The position numbers were made by a program, and so were the translations under genes. The notes under the pieces were generated by a model. That model did not search any database. It was not told the origin of the DNA and saw only the letters and a list, made by a program, of their open reading frames with translations. Shown here one piece after another: positions 15,591-24,389 of a stretch of 64,000 nt of DNA. The stretch is from Candidatus Dechloromonas phosphorivorans (GTDB lineage: Bacteria; Pseudomonadota; Gammaproteobacteria; Burkholderiales; Rhodocyclaceae). Numbering within the stretch: the stretch's first letter is position 1; each line of letters begins with the position of its first letter. The stretch is taken from assembly GCA_016714975.1 (NCBI GenBank), contig JADKBR010000017.1, positions 310,001 to 374,000 on the forward strand. Direction: 5' to 3'.

Positions 15591-16592
15591 ATGAAGGACA
15601 AGACACTGCTGGTCCTGCGCCACGGCAAATCGGACTGGGCCACCGGCCTGGAGGATTTCCACCGGCCGCTGGTCAGCCGCGGCCGCATCGGCAGCCGCAA
15701 GATGGGCGCGTGGATCCGCCACCTGGACCTGCTTCCCGACGCGGTATTGAGTTCCCCGGCTGAGCGCGCGCGGATGACGACGGTGCACGCCTGCAAGGCG
15801 ATGGGCGTTTCGCTGGACATGGTGCGCTGGGACGAGCGGCTCTATGCGACTTCCGTCGAGGAGCATCTCACCGCGCTGGCCGACTGCCCGAAGACGGCGC
15901 AACGGGTGATGCTGATCGGACACAATCCGGGGCTGGAAGAACTGGTCGAATACCTTGCCGCGGGCGCGGTCGAGGTTCCCGCCGACGGCAAGCTGCTGCC
16001 GACCTCGGCGCTGGCGCAACTGGAGATGACCGGCGACTGGAAAGGCCTGAAGCGCGCCTGCGCGCGGATCGTCGCGGTGACCCGGCCGGCCGAGGTGCCG
16101 GAGGACATCGAGGCGATCGACAAGGCGCAGGACAAGGAGAAGGCGAAGGCCGGCGACGAAGAGAAATGGGGGCCGGTGCCCGATTACTTCTTCACGCAGT
16201 CGGCGGTCATTCCCTACCGCATCGCCGACGGCAAGCCGGAAATCATGCTGATCACCTCGCGCAAGGGAACTCGCTGGGTACTGCCCAAGGGCGTCAAGGA
16301 ACCCGAGCTATCGCTGCGCGATTCGGCGAGCAAGGAAGCGTTCGAGGAGGCCGGCGTGCGCGGCGAACTCGATGCGGAGCCGATCGGCCACTACGAGTAC
16401 GCCAAGTGGGGCGGCATCTGCAAGGTCGCCGTCTTCCCGATGGCGGTGAGCGAGTGCCTGCCTGACGGCGAGTGGGAGGAAAGCCACCGCGAGCGCCAGT
16501 GGGTCGGCGCGAAGGAAGCGAAAGGCCTCCTCGACGAGCCCGAGCTGGGCAAGCTGGTCGGCAACCTTGCCAAGTGGCTGGCCGACCGCTGA
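15591..16592 (+). CDS. Fusion of SixA-type histidine phosphatase and Nudix hydrolase
   Basis: 333 residues; AAGGAG ribosome site 8 nt before the ATG. Residues 1-160 are a histidine phosphatase: catalytic LRHGKSDW (Arg10-His11-Gly12) and a second His in MLIGHNPGLEEL. A charged linker (DKAQDKEKAKAGDEEK) joins a C-terminal Nudix domain (about 195-333) with PKGVKEPELSLRDSASKEAF then EEAGV: the catalytic KEAFEEAG part is kept, but Leu replaces the first Glu of the Nudix box and Lys the usual Arg. Likely hydrolyses a nucleoside polyphosphate or inositol/polyphosphate compound, with the phosphatase acting on the product. The order is opposite to that of mycobacterial MutT1. Confidence 0.9.
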   Translation: MKDKTLLVLRHGKSDWATGLEDFHRPLVSRGRIGSRKMGAWIRHLDLLPDAVLSSPAERARMTTVHACKAMGVSLDMVRWDERLYATSVEEHLTALADCPKTAQRVMLIGHNPGLEELVEYLAAGAVEVPADGKLLPTSALAQLEMTGDWKGLKRACARIVAVTRPAEVPEDIEAIDKAQDKEKAKAGDEEKWGPVPDYFFTQSAVIPYRIADGKPEIMLITSRKGTRWVLPKGVKEPELSLRDSASKEAFEEAGVRGELDAEPIGHYEYAKWGGICKVAVFPMAVSECLPDGEWEESHRERQWVGAKEAKGLLDEPELGKLVGNLAKWLADR

Positions 16593-16629
16593 GTTATTGA
16601 ACCGGTAACCACTTACCCGAACCATGCTT

Positions 16630-16690
16630 CATTCCCGCGAACGCGGGAATCCGGTTTCCTGCCGGGTTCCTCTTTTCGCTGGGATGACAG
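16630..16690. repeat. REP-like palindromic element
   Basis: Starts with ATTCCCGCG-AA-CGCGGGAAT (16631-16650, perfect 9-bp arms), then CCGG...CCGG and a GGGATGACAG end. This CATTCCCGCG...GGGATGAC layout is a common dispersed repeat in beta- and gammaproteobacteria. It may also end transcription of the upstream gene. Confidence 0.6.
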
Positions 16691-16733
16691 ATTTGGTTGC
16701 TCGGTTATTCGCCTTTGCCGGCGGAGGATCGCG

Positions 16734-16755
16734 GGCGGGGAGCACCATCCCCGCC
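16734..16755. repeat. Short hairpin in the rcnR upstream region
   Basis: GGCGGGGA-GCACCA-TCCCCGCC, 8-bp arms. Lies between the REP-like element and the rcnR promoter and may insulate it from upstream transcription. No T-run. Confidence 0.4.
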
Positions 16756-16823
16756 GTGGCGGTTGTCTTTTCCCGGTGGACTGATTCGGCTCCTTTCTTC
16801 CGCCTGTTTGACGGCCATCCTGC

Positions 16824-16856
16824 TTGACATATCCTATCCAGGTGGATAGGATATGT
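16824..16856 (+). promoter_or_regulatory. Promoter and palindromic operator of rcnR-rcnA
   Basis: A consensus -35 TTGACA (16824-16829) and a -10-like TAGGAT (16847-16852) at 17-bp spacing. Overlapping both is a perfect 13-bp inverted repeat, ACATATCCTATCC (16827-16839) and GGATAGGATATGT (16844-16856), with spacer AGGT. The layout means a bound repressor would block polymerase. The obvious ligand is the RcnR/CsoR-like repressor encoded 4 bp downstream. Confidence 0.75.
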
Positions 16857-16859
16857 CCC

Positions 16860-17129
16860 ATGATTACACACACTTCCCATCCAGAGATCATCAAGCGCCT
16901 TAAACGGGCCGAAGGGCACCTCAAGAGCATCATTACCATGCTTGAGGGCGGCCGCAATTGCCTGGAGATCGCCCAGCAACTGCAGGCCGTCGAAAGCGCG
17001 GTGGGCAATGCCAAGAAGACGCTGGTGCACGACCACATCGATCACTGCCTTGAACAAGCGGTGCGCAACGACCCCCAAAGCGCGGACGACACCATTCGCG
17101 AGTTCAAAGCCATCACCAAGTACCTCTGA
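16860..17129 (+). CDS. rcnR: CsoR/RcnR-family metal-sensing repressor
   Basis: 89 residues of the all-helical CsoR/RcnR/FrmR (DUF156) fold. Cys34 in RNCLEIAQQL and the cluster VHDHIDHC (His57, His59, His62, Cys63), with His4 near the N-terminus, correspond to RcnR-type Ni/Co ligand positions rather than the Cys-His-Cys set of CsoR. The gene follows a palindromic operator and sits 9 bp before rcnA, so it probably represses both and releases DNA on Ni(II) or Co(II). An alternative upstream start would lie inside the operator and is unlikely. Confidence 0.9.
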   Translation: MITHTSHPEIIKRLKRAEGHLKSIITMLEGGRNCLEIAQQLQAVESAVGNAKKTLVHDHIDHCLEQAVRNDPQSADDTIREFKAITKYL

Positions 17130-17138
17130 GAACGCCCC

Positions 17139-18263
17139 ATGACTAATTTCTCTACACTCCTGGCGCAAGGCACGGCCAACGCCTGGCTTTTTATCCCCAG
17201 CGCCATCTTGCTCGGCGGCCTGCATGGACTGGAACCCGGCCACTCAAAGACCATGATGGCCGCCTTTATTGTGGCCATTCGTGGCACGGTAGCGCAAGCC
17301 GTGTTGCTCGGGATATCGGCGACGATTTCTCATACGGCCGTGGTGTGGGTTATCGCGCTCGGCGGGATGTACTTCGGTCAACAATGGGATGCAGAAACCA
17401 GTGAGCCCTACCTCCAGGTGGCGTCCGCCGTGCTGATTATCGGCGTCGCCCTGTGGATGATGTGGCGAACCTGGCGGCAAGGGCAATTTGTCGAGCAGGG
17501 CCATGATCACGACCACAGCCATCATCATGACGACACCAAACGAATCGATACCGGCCACGGTTTAGTAAGGTTGGAAGTGTTCGAGGACGGGGTGCCGCCG
17601 CACTTCCGGTTGTTCCGGGAAAGCGGGCATGGCCACGCCTGGACGGCCGATCAGGTGAGGATCGAGACCGAACGACCGGACGGTAGCATCCAGAAATTCA
17701 GTTTCGTGCAGCGCGATGGCTTCGTGGAATCCGAGCAGGAGATTCCCGAGCCACACGAGTTTGTCGCCCGTCTGCGCCTGGGCCATGAACACCACAGCCA
17801 CGATTACGACGTGGAGTTCGTCGAGCACGATCACCATCACCACGCCATCAAGGACTACGAAGGACTGGACGTGTCGGCTCCGGGCTACCAGGATCCGCAC
17901 GAACTGGCGCACGCCAACGACATTCGCCGCCGCTTCGCAAATCGGGAAGTGACCACCGGGCAGATCATCATGTTCGGGCTGACGGGCGGGCTGATTCCCT
18001 GCCCCGCATCGATCACCGTTCTGTTACTGTGCTTGCAATTGAAGGAGATCACCCTCGGGGCGACCCTCGTGCTGTGCTTCAGTATCGGGTTGGCCTTGAC
18101 GATGGTCCTTTCCGGCACGCTGGCGGCCTTGAGCGTGAAGCACGTTTCCAAGCGCTGGAGCGGTTTCGGCGAATTCGCGCGGAAAGCCCCCTATTTCTCC
18201 GGCGCACTCATCCTGCTCGTTGGTCTCTACCTGGGCTATCAAGGGATGCAAGCCCTGGTCTGA
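17139..18263 (+). CDS. rcnA: RcnA-type nickel/cobalt efflux permease
   Basis: 374 residues. Three N-terminal helices include GGLHGLEPGHSKTMMAAF, the HX4-H signature of NiCoT/RcnA exporters. A large His-rich cytoplasmic loop (HDHDHSHHHDD; HEHHSHDYD; HDHHHHAIKDY) spans about residues 125-250. Three C-terminal helices contain GGLIPCPASITVLLLCL, also typical. The loop is much longer than in E. coli RcnA and includes a beta-rich insert (LVRLEVFEDGVPPHFRLF) of the kind seen in RcnA-like proteins of other proteobacteria. It exports Ni and/or Co from the cytoplasm. Confidence 0.93.
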   Translation: MTNFSTLLAQGTANAWLFIPSAILLGGLHGLEPGHSKTMMAAFIVAIRGTVAQAVLLGISATISHTAVVWVIALGGMYFGQQWDAETSEPYLQVASAVLIIGVALWMMWRTWRQGQFVEQGHDHDHSHHHDDTKRIDTGHGLVRLEVFEDGVPPHFRLFRESGHGHAWTADQVRIETERPDGSIQKFSFVQRDGFVESEQEIPEPHEFVARLRLGHEHHSHDYDVEFVEHDHHHHAIKDYEGLDVSAPGYQDPHELAHANDIRRRFANREVTTGQIIMFGLTGGLIPCPASITVLLLCLQLKEITLGATLVLCFSIGLALTMVLSGTLAALSVKHVSKRWSGFGEFARKAPYFSGALILLVGLYLGYQGMQALV

Positions 18264-18413
18264 TTGGCGGTGGGCAAACGAGGCCCTGATGTTCCCCCGA
18301 ACCACCGTTACGGCGGCGATGGAAATCCATTCGCGGATGGCATCGACCACGGCGGTTGTGTTTTCCGGCGGGATTCCGCATCATTCGCCCCTTTTTGCTG
18401 CCCCGCCGCATCC

Positions 18414-20780
18414 ATGCTCGCACCCATCGAACACCGCATCGCCACTGAACTGGGCGTCCGCCCGGCCCAAGTCATCGCCGCCATTGCACTACTCGACGAA
18501 GGCGCCACCGTTCCCTTCATCTCGCGCTACCGAAAGGAGGCGACCGATGGCCTTGACGACACCCAGTTGCGTAACCTTGAGGAGCGCCTGACCTACCTGC
18601 GCGACCTCGAAGACCGGCGCAGCGCCATCCTCGCCAGCATCGAGGAACAGGGCAAGCTGACGCCGGAACTGAAGGCGACCATCGAGGATGCGGAAACCAA
18701 GCAGCGCCTCGAAGATCTCTACCTGCCCTACAAGCAGAAGCGCCGGACCAAGGCGCAGATTGCCCGCGAAGCCGGCATCGAACCGCTGGCGCTCGGCCTG
18801 CTTGCCGACCCCAACCTGACGCCGGAAGCTGAAGCGGAACGCTACATCAACGCCGATGCCGGTTTTGCCGACACCAAGGCGGTGCTCGACGGCGCCCGCC
18901 AGATCCTGATGCAAGAATTCGCCGAAGACGCCGAACTGCTCGGCCAGTTGCGCGAATACCTGAAGGAACATGGCCTGTTGCGGTCGACCGTCATGGAAGG
19001 CAAAGAATCAGAAGGCGCCAAATTCCGCGACTGGTTCGATTTCGCCGAGCCGATCGCCAGCATGCCCTCGCACCGGGCGCTAGCCCTGCTGCGCGGCCGC
19101 AACGAAGGCATGTTGCGCGTTGCGCTGGTCCTTGATTCCGAGCTCGATGAAGAGAAGGTCCAGCCCGGGCCCGGACCCTGCGAGCAGCGCATCGCCGTCC
19201 GTTTCGGGATCCGGAACCAGAACCGCCCGGCCGACAAATGGCTGGCCGATACCGTGCGCTGGACCTGGAAGGTCAAGGTCCATACCCACCTCGAGCTCGA
19301 ATTGATGAACGAGTTGCGCGAGCGCGCCGAGGAGGAAGCCATCCGCATCTTCGGCAAGAACCTGAAGGACCTGCTGCTCGCCGCGCCGGCCGGCCAGCAC
19401 GTGACCATGGGCATCGACCCGGGCATCCGTACCGGCTGCAAGATCGCCGTCGTCGACGCCACCGGCAAGTTGCTCGATACCGCCACCATCTACCCGCACG
19501 AACCGCGCTGCGACTGGGACGGCGCGCTGTCGACCATCGCCCGTCTGGCTTCCAGACACGGCGTGTCGCTGGTCGCGATCGGCAACGGCACGGCCAGCCG
19601 GGAAACCGACAAGCTGGTGCAGGATGTCATGAAGCGCTACCCGGAAGCGCGGCTGACCAGGATCGTCGTCTCCGAGGCAGGCGCTTCAGTCTATTCCGCC
19701 TCGGAACTGGCGGCGAGGGAATTCCCGGATCTCGACGTCTCCATCCGCGGCGCTGTATCCATTGCCCGCCGCCTGCAGGATCCGTTGGCCGAGCTGGTCA
19801 AGATCGATCCCAAGTCGATCGGCGTCGGCCAGTACCAGCACGACGTGTCGCAGAGCAAGCTGGCGCGCAACCTCGATGCAGTGGTCGAGGACTGTGTCAA
19901 CGCCGTCGGCGTCGACGTCAATACGGCTTCGGTGCCGCTGCTCACCCGCATTTCCGGCCTGACCGCCGGACTGGCCGCCAACATCGTCAGTTACCGCGAT
20001 GCCAACGGCGCCTTCCGCTCACGCGATGCGCTGAAGAAAGTCCCGCGCCTCGGCGACAAGACTTTCGAGCAGGCTGCCGGCTTCCTGCGCGTGCCGAACG
20101 GCAACAACCCGCTCGACGCCTCGTCGGTGCACCCGGAGGCCTATCCGGTCGTTGAAAAAATCATTGTCGACCTGAAAAAGCCGATCAAGGAAATCCTCGG
20201 TGACAGCCGCGCGCTGAAGGGCCTGAACCCCTCGAAATACACCGACGAACGCTTCGGCCTGCCGACCGTGCAGGACATTTTCAAGGAACTGGAAAAGCCC
20301 GGCCGCGATCCTCGTCCCGAGTTCAAGACGGCGACCTTCGCCGACGGCGTCGAGAAGGTCGGCGACCTGCGCCCCGGCATGATCCTCGAAGGCGTCGTCA
20401 CCAACGTCGCGGCCTTCGGCGCCTTCGTCGATATCGGCGTCCATCAGGATGGCCTGGTGCACGTCTCGGCGCTGTCCAACACCTTCGTCAAGGACCCGCA
20501 CACGGTCGTCAATGCCGGCCAGATCGTCAAGGTCAAGGTGCTGGAAGTCGACCTGCAGCGTCAGCGCATCGCGCTGACCATGCGCATGGGCGACGAACCG
20601 GTGCAGGGCAAACGCCACGACAGTGCCCCGGCCGGGCGCGGCAACCCCTCCCAGCCCCGGCCGCGCCCCGAAGGCAACGGGGCCTTGGGCTCAAGCCCCC
20701 TTGGGGGACAGCAACGCAGCTCGGGTCCGGCGCCGGCCGGCAATGCGATGGCGTCGGCTTTCGCCAAACTGAAGCGCTGA
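18414..20780 (+). CDS. tex: Tex, S1-domain RNA-binding transcription factor
   Basis: 788 residues from ATG 18414, the usual Tex length. Order: N-terminal helical Tex domain (ATVPFISRYRKEATDGLDD), a YqgF/RNase H-like domain (MGIDPGIRTGCKIAVVD, about 330), helix-hairpin-helix region (VPRLGDKTFEQAAGFLRV), and an S1 RNA-binding domain (GMILEGVVTNVAAFGAFVD, about 660). It acts in transcription and RNA handling. The tail after the S1 domain (residues about 735-780) is low-complexity Pro/Gly/Arg, and its DNA holds a CCCCCTTGGGGG palindrome at 20696-20707, like a repeat captured in frame. Confidence 0.96.
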   Translation: MLAPIEHRIATELGVRPAQVIAAIALLDEGATVPFISRYRKEATDGLDDTQLRNLEERLTYLRDLEDRRSAILASIEEQGKLTPELKATIEDAETKQRLEDLYLPYKQKRRTKAQIAREAGIEPLALGLLADPNLTPEAEAERYINADAGFADTKAVLDGARQILMQEFAEDAELLGQLREYLKEHGLLRSTVMEGKESEGAKFRDWFDFAEPIASMPSHRALALLRGRNEGMLRVALVLDSELDEEKVQPGPGPCEQRIAVRFGIRNQNRPADKWLADTVRWTWKVKVHTHLELELMNELRERAEEEAIRIFGKNLKDLLLAAPAGQHVTMGIDPGIRTGCKIAVVDATGKLLDTATIYPHEPRCDWDGALSTIARLASRHGVSLVAIGNGTASRETDKLVQDVMKRYPEARLTRIVVSEAGASVYSASELAAREFPDLDVSIRGAVSIARRLQDPLAELVKIDPKSIGVGQYQHDVSQSKLARNLDAVVEDCVNAVGVDVNTASVPLLTRISGLTAGLAANIVSYRDANGAFRSRDALKKVPRLGDKTFEQAAGFLRVPNGNNPLDASSVHPEAYPVVEKIIVDLKKPIKEILGDSRALKGLNPSKYTDERFGLPTVQDIFKELEKPGRDPRPEFKTATFADGVEKVGDLRPGMILEGVVTNVAAFGAFVDIGVHQDGLVHVSALSNTFVKDPHTVVNAGQIVKVKVLEVDLQRQRIALTMRMGDEPVQGKRHDSAPAGRGNPSQPRPRPEGNGALGSSPLGGQQRSSGPAPAGNAMASAFAKLKR

Positions 20781-22309
20781 TGCCGGGCCTTGCCAAGCTG
20801 ACGTCGGCCGCCGCCCGGCACACCTGGCGCCTCGGATTGAAGGTTGCCTGGCTGCTGACCCTCCTGGGGCTGGCGATCGTCCTCGGCTTCACGCTTTACG
20901 CGGTGAGCGCGCTGCCGCCGCTGGCGCCGTGGCACACCGAGCGCCTGCACGAGGAATTTTCGGCGCTGAGTCACGACGATCTCGATTTCGCCGGCTACCT
21001 GCAGCGTGAGGAAAAGCTCTTCGCCGAGTTGCGCGCCACCATTGCCTCCTGGGACAGCAAGGACGAAGCTTGGGCGTCGAGCCGCTTCAACCCCGCGAGC
21101 ATGGTCAGCCGCCTCGCCGACGGCGCGCCCTACAACCGCTCCTTCCGCCTGACCCTGCCCAGGCCGAAAGGTCAGGCGCTGCTGGTCCACGGCCTGACCG
21201 ACTCGCCCTACTCGATGAAGGCGTTGGCCGAGTCGCTGCATGCGCGCGCCTTCGAGGTTACCGTGCTGCGCATGCCCGGCCACGGCACCCTGCCTTCGAT
21301 GATGACCGAGATGAGCACCCGCGACTGGACCGCAGCAGTGCGCATCGCCGCCCGCGACGTCGCCGCGCGGGCCACCGTCGGCCAGCCCTTCTACATCGGC
21401 GGCTACTCAACCGGCGGCACCCTCGCGCTGCAATACGCGCTCGATGCCCTCGAAGACCCCGCGCTGCGCCGTCCCGACCGCGTGCTGCTGGTCTCGCCGG
21501 CCATCGAACTGACATCGGTGGCGGCGCTGGCGTCGATCATCGACTTCTTCAGCATCGTGCCGGTGCCCGTACTGGAAAAGGTGCGCTGGCAGGAAATCAC
21601 CGCCGAATACGATCCCTATAAATTCAACTCCTTCCCGGTCAACGCCTCGCGCCAGGTCAACCGGGCAACCAGGGCGCTGCACAAGGCCCTGGCCAGCGCC
21701 CGCGAATCCGGCCGCCTGGCGCAGATGCCGCCGGTCGTCACCTGGCAGTCTGTGGTCGATTCGACCGTCGGTTCGACCGGTGTCGCCGACCGGCTCTATG
21801 CCAATCTCGACGGCGCCGGGCACCGGCTGGTGCTGTTCGACGTTAATCGCCACCAGGAGCTGGCCAGCGTGCAGCGCCCTGCAGCAGGCGCCATGATCCA
21901 GCGCCTGCTGCAGGGAAAACGTGGCTACGAACTCGAGGTCATCAGCAATGCCACCCCCGAGGGACTCGGGCTCAGCGTACGCAGTTTCGCCCCCGATGGC
22001 GCGGTGACAGAACACGAAACGGGGCTTTCGTGGCCAGCCAGCATCGTCTCGCTCGGCCATGTCGCCCTGCCTTTCCCGCCCGACGACCCGGTTTACGGCT
22101 TCATTCAGGGCAGTGGCCGCAACAGCATCCCGAGCATCGGCTCCTGGCTGCTGCGCGGCGAAAGCGGTGCGGTAAGCATCGCCCTCGGTTCGCTGACCCG
22201 CCTGCGCAGCAATCCGTTCTGGCCGCTGATCGACGCCGAGATCGGTGCGCTGGTCGCTGCCGATCTGGCGGGTGCAGGCGCTCGGAGCGGTACGCAACAC
22301 AAGCCCTGA
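20780..22309 (+). CDS. Membrane-anchored alpha/beta hydrolase
   Basis: 509 residues; its ATG overlaps the tex stop (TGATG). An N-terminal helix (VAWLLTLLGLAIVLGFTLYAV) anchors it, with the rest probably periplasmic. The alpha/beta-hydrolase core has an oxyanion segment LLVHGLTDSPYSM, MPGHGT and nucleophile elbow YIGGYSTGGTLAL (GxSxG, Ser near residue 211). A C-terminal part (about 380-509) has a second beta-rich domain (GSGRNSIPSIGSWLLRGES). Carboxylesterase or lipase-like activity is likely; substrate unknown. Confidence 0.88.
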   Translation: MPGLAKLTSAAARHTWRLGLKVAWLLTLLGLAIVLGFTLYAVSALPPLAPWHTERLHEEFSALSHDDLDFAGYLQREEKLFAELRATIASWDSKDEAWASSRFNPASMVSRLADGAPYNRSFRLTLPRPKGQALLVHGLTDSPYSMKALAESLHARAFEVTVLRMPGHGTLPSMMTEMSTRDWTAAVRIAARDVAARATVGQPFYIGGYSTGGTLALQYALDALEDPALRRPDRVLLVSPAIELTSVAALASIIDFFSIVPVPVLEKVRWQEITAEYDPYKFNSFPVNASRQVNRATRALHKALASARESGRLAQMPPVVTWQSVVDSTVGSTGVADRLYANLDGAGHRLVLFDVNRHQELASVQRPAAGAMIQRLLQGKRGYELEVISNATPEGLGLSVRSFAPDGAVTEHETGLSWPASIVSLGHVALPFPPDDPVYGFIQGSGRNSIPSIGSWLLRGESGAVSIALGSLTRLRSNPFWPLIDAEIGALVAADLAGAGARSGTQHKP

Positions 22310-22442
22310 GCCACCTGTTGGTCACAAGGATTGGCCGCTCTTTGCGCAAATCCCGGCCTCCATGAAGCTTGGTGGCCTCGACTATGAAGTGCAACGCTTT
22401 CCCAAAGATAAGGTGCGTGTCTGTCGGATGATCAGCGGTTCC

Positions 22443-22970
22443 CTAAAGCACATCGTTCGCCTTCACCAGCGTCAGGCGCGTCGATAAGGCGTTGAGCGCG
22501 ATTAGGTGCAGCATCTCGTTCACGGTGGTGCAGCAGTCGGTCAGGATGGATACCTTGTACTTCTCGGCCGAGCGGGAGATGGCGGTGTGGGTCACGCAGT
22601 TCTGGGTCATCATGCCGCAGATCAGCAATTCATTGACGCCGAGTTGCGACAGCGTCGATTCGAGCGTGGTATCGACGAAACTGTCGGCAAAGTGCTTGAT
22701 GACGACCGGCGCGCCGGGTGCTGCCGCGAGGATGCGCGGATGCACATCTACCCCCGGGGTGCCTTCGTTGAAGAAGGGGGCGATGCCTTTCCCGCTGTCG
22801 GCGACGTGCTGAACGATGATTACCGGGATGCCCTGCGCGTCGGCCTTCGCGATCGCACTTTCGATATTTTCCAGCGTTGCCCCGGTATTCCACAGCGGAA
22901 ACTTGCCGTCGGGAAAATAGTCGTTTTGCAGGTCGATGACGATCAGGGCGCGCTTGGCTGGCTGTGACAT
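22443..22970 (-). CDS. Isochorismatase-family cysteine hydrolase
   Basis: 175 residues from ATG 22970: GAGGA stands 6 nt before this ATG but directly abuts the alternative ATG at 22976. The catalytic triad is visible: Asp in ALIVIDLQNDYF, Lys in VVIKHFADSF and Cys in MMTQNCVTHTA, with the cis-peptide region before it. Substrates in this family range from isochorismate to nicotinamide and ureido acids; this one cannot be assigned. It stands alone between the hydrolase gene and a repeat-bearing spacer. Confidence 0.9.
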   Translation of the reverse strand: MSQPAKRALIVIDLQNDYFPDGKFPLWNTGATLENIESAIAKADAQGIPVIIVQHVADSGKGIAPFFNEGTPGVDVHPRILAAAPGAPVVIKHFADSFVDTTLESTLSQLGVNELLICGMMTQNCVTHTAISRSAEKYKVSILTDCCTTVNEMLHLIALNALSTRLTLVKANDVL

Positions 22971-23020
22971 GTTCATTCCTCGATGGATTGGCGATGGGCC
23001 AATTATCCTGAAAAAAGCAG

Positions 23021-23176
23021 TTGAGACGCAGATAACGCAGATTGCCGCAGATCAGAGCCACAGGCCCCCTCGAATCTGCTCATGTAGGGACTCCGGGCAA
23101 TCACTCGGTGGGTGAGCGAAAGCCTGTCGCCAAGTCACTGTGTTCAATCTGCGTTTATCTGCGGAATCTGCGTCAA
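23021..23176. repeat. Inverted pair of CGCAGAT-rich repeats
   Basis: Arms at 23021-23052 and 23146-23176. Each carries three CGCAGAT copies at about 10-bp steps (GACGCAGATAACGCAGAT... and, in reverse complement, GACGCAGATTCCGCAGAT...). They frame about 95 bp of non-coding DNA in the 312-bp gap between the cysteine hydrolase and the chimeric gene. It looks like a miniature dispersed element; no transposase is present. Confidence 0.6.
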
Positions 23177-23282
23177 ATGAGGTTTTTAGGATTGTTCGTT
23201 TGCCGCAAGCCGGCGACGAGTGGCCCGAATGACAAAATTCGGTAATATCGGGCCAATGCGGCTTGGCCTCACGAGTGAGAAA

Positions 23283-24389
23283 ATGCCGAAACATGCGATT
23301 GCCGTGATCGCCTTCGACCGGATCAGTCCTTTCCATCTGGCCGTGCCCTGCGTGGTGTTCGGCGATGTCCATCCCGGCGTGCCGCCCTCCCGGCTCATGG
23401 TCTGCGCCGGCGAGGACGCTATCCGCGAATGGTTCCGCACCTCGGGCCTGCTCCAGCGCCACGATTTCACCCCGGCGCAGCGCGCCGATTTCGAGCACTA
23501 CGAAGGCAATGCCCAGGGCTTTCGCATCGTCACCCGCCTGCAGAGCCCGGCCAATCCCGGGTTGCAACTGACGAGCGCGGTACTCGCGGCGTTTACCAAG
23601 TACCCGCGTCCGTCTTCGGTCGCAACCGAACTCGACGGCAAGAGCGGCAGGAAGTTCGGCTGCTTCCAGCAGGATGCCGCCGCCTTCAGCCATGTGGCGC
23701 GGTCGACCGGTCTTGTCGAGCGAATTTCGGGAACAGCGTGGCGGCGCCATCCACTGGCCTTCCTGGTCGAAGTGGCGGACGACACCTGTTACCTGATCGT
23801 CGACCTCGAAGACGCCGCCCGCCTCGGCTTCGTACCATATCGCGACGCCGAACACCTGCTTGCCGACCTTGCCGGCAGCGCCGTCAATGCCCGGCGTCTG
23901 GGTCGCCTGCACGACCCGAAGGAGCGCCTCGAATACCTGCGGGCCAAGGCCATCGGCCGCCTGCTGGAGAACGCCGCGGCGGTCTTTCTGGAAAACGAGG
24001 ACGCCATTATCAGGGGGACGTTCGACGACGAACTGCTCGAACAATCGCCGGTTGCCGGCCCGCTGCAGGCGATCCTCCGCCTGGCCAAGGAGACCATCTA
24101 CACCGCCCGTCCGGCGCTCGAGATCGAAACTGCCGGTTTCGAGGTTCTCGGTGCGCTGCTGGCCCTGTTCGCCGGCGCGGTGGAGGCGCGTGCGGGACAT
24201 GAGCGATTCACGACTCGTGACCGGATGCTGCTCCAGTTGTTGCCGGCCCAGTTTCTCGGCGATGCGGGCGCACCAGATCCCGACCTTTATGTGCGGCTGC
24301 TGCAGGTTGCCGATTTCGTCGCCGGGATGACCGATTCCTACGCGGTCGACATGTACCGCAAGCTAAAAGGTTTCGATCTGCCGACCTGA
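23283..24389 (+). pseudogene. Chimera: GlxA-type N-terminus fused to dGTPase without its HD motif
   Basis: 368 residues in one open frame. Residues 1-42 (KHAIAVIAFDRISPFHLAVP, then VFGDVHPG and SRLMVCA) are the start of the DJ-1/PfpI domain of a GlxA-family AraC regulator. From GEDAIREWF on, the rest is dGTP triphosphohydrolase: EHYEGNAQGFRIVTRLQ, LTSAVLAAFTKYPRPS, RRHPLAFLVEVADDTCYLIVD, and MTDSYAVDMYRKLKG near the end. The dGTPase part lacks its first ~150 residues, including the His and His-Asp metal ligands, so dGTPase activity is not expected. Most simply, a deletion joined two same-strand genes in frame at similar codons (VCA-GED). Confidence 0.8.
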
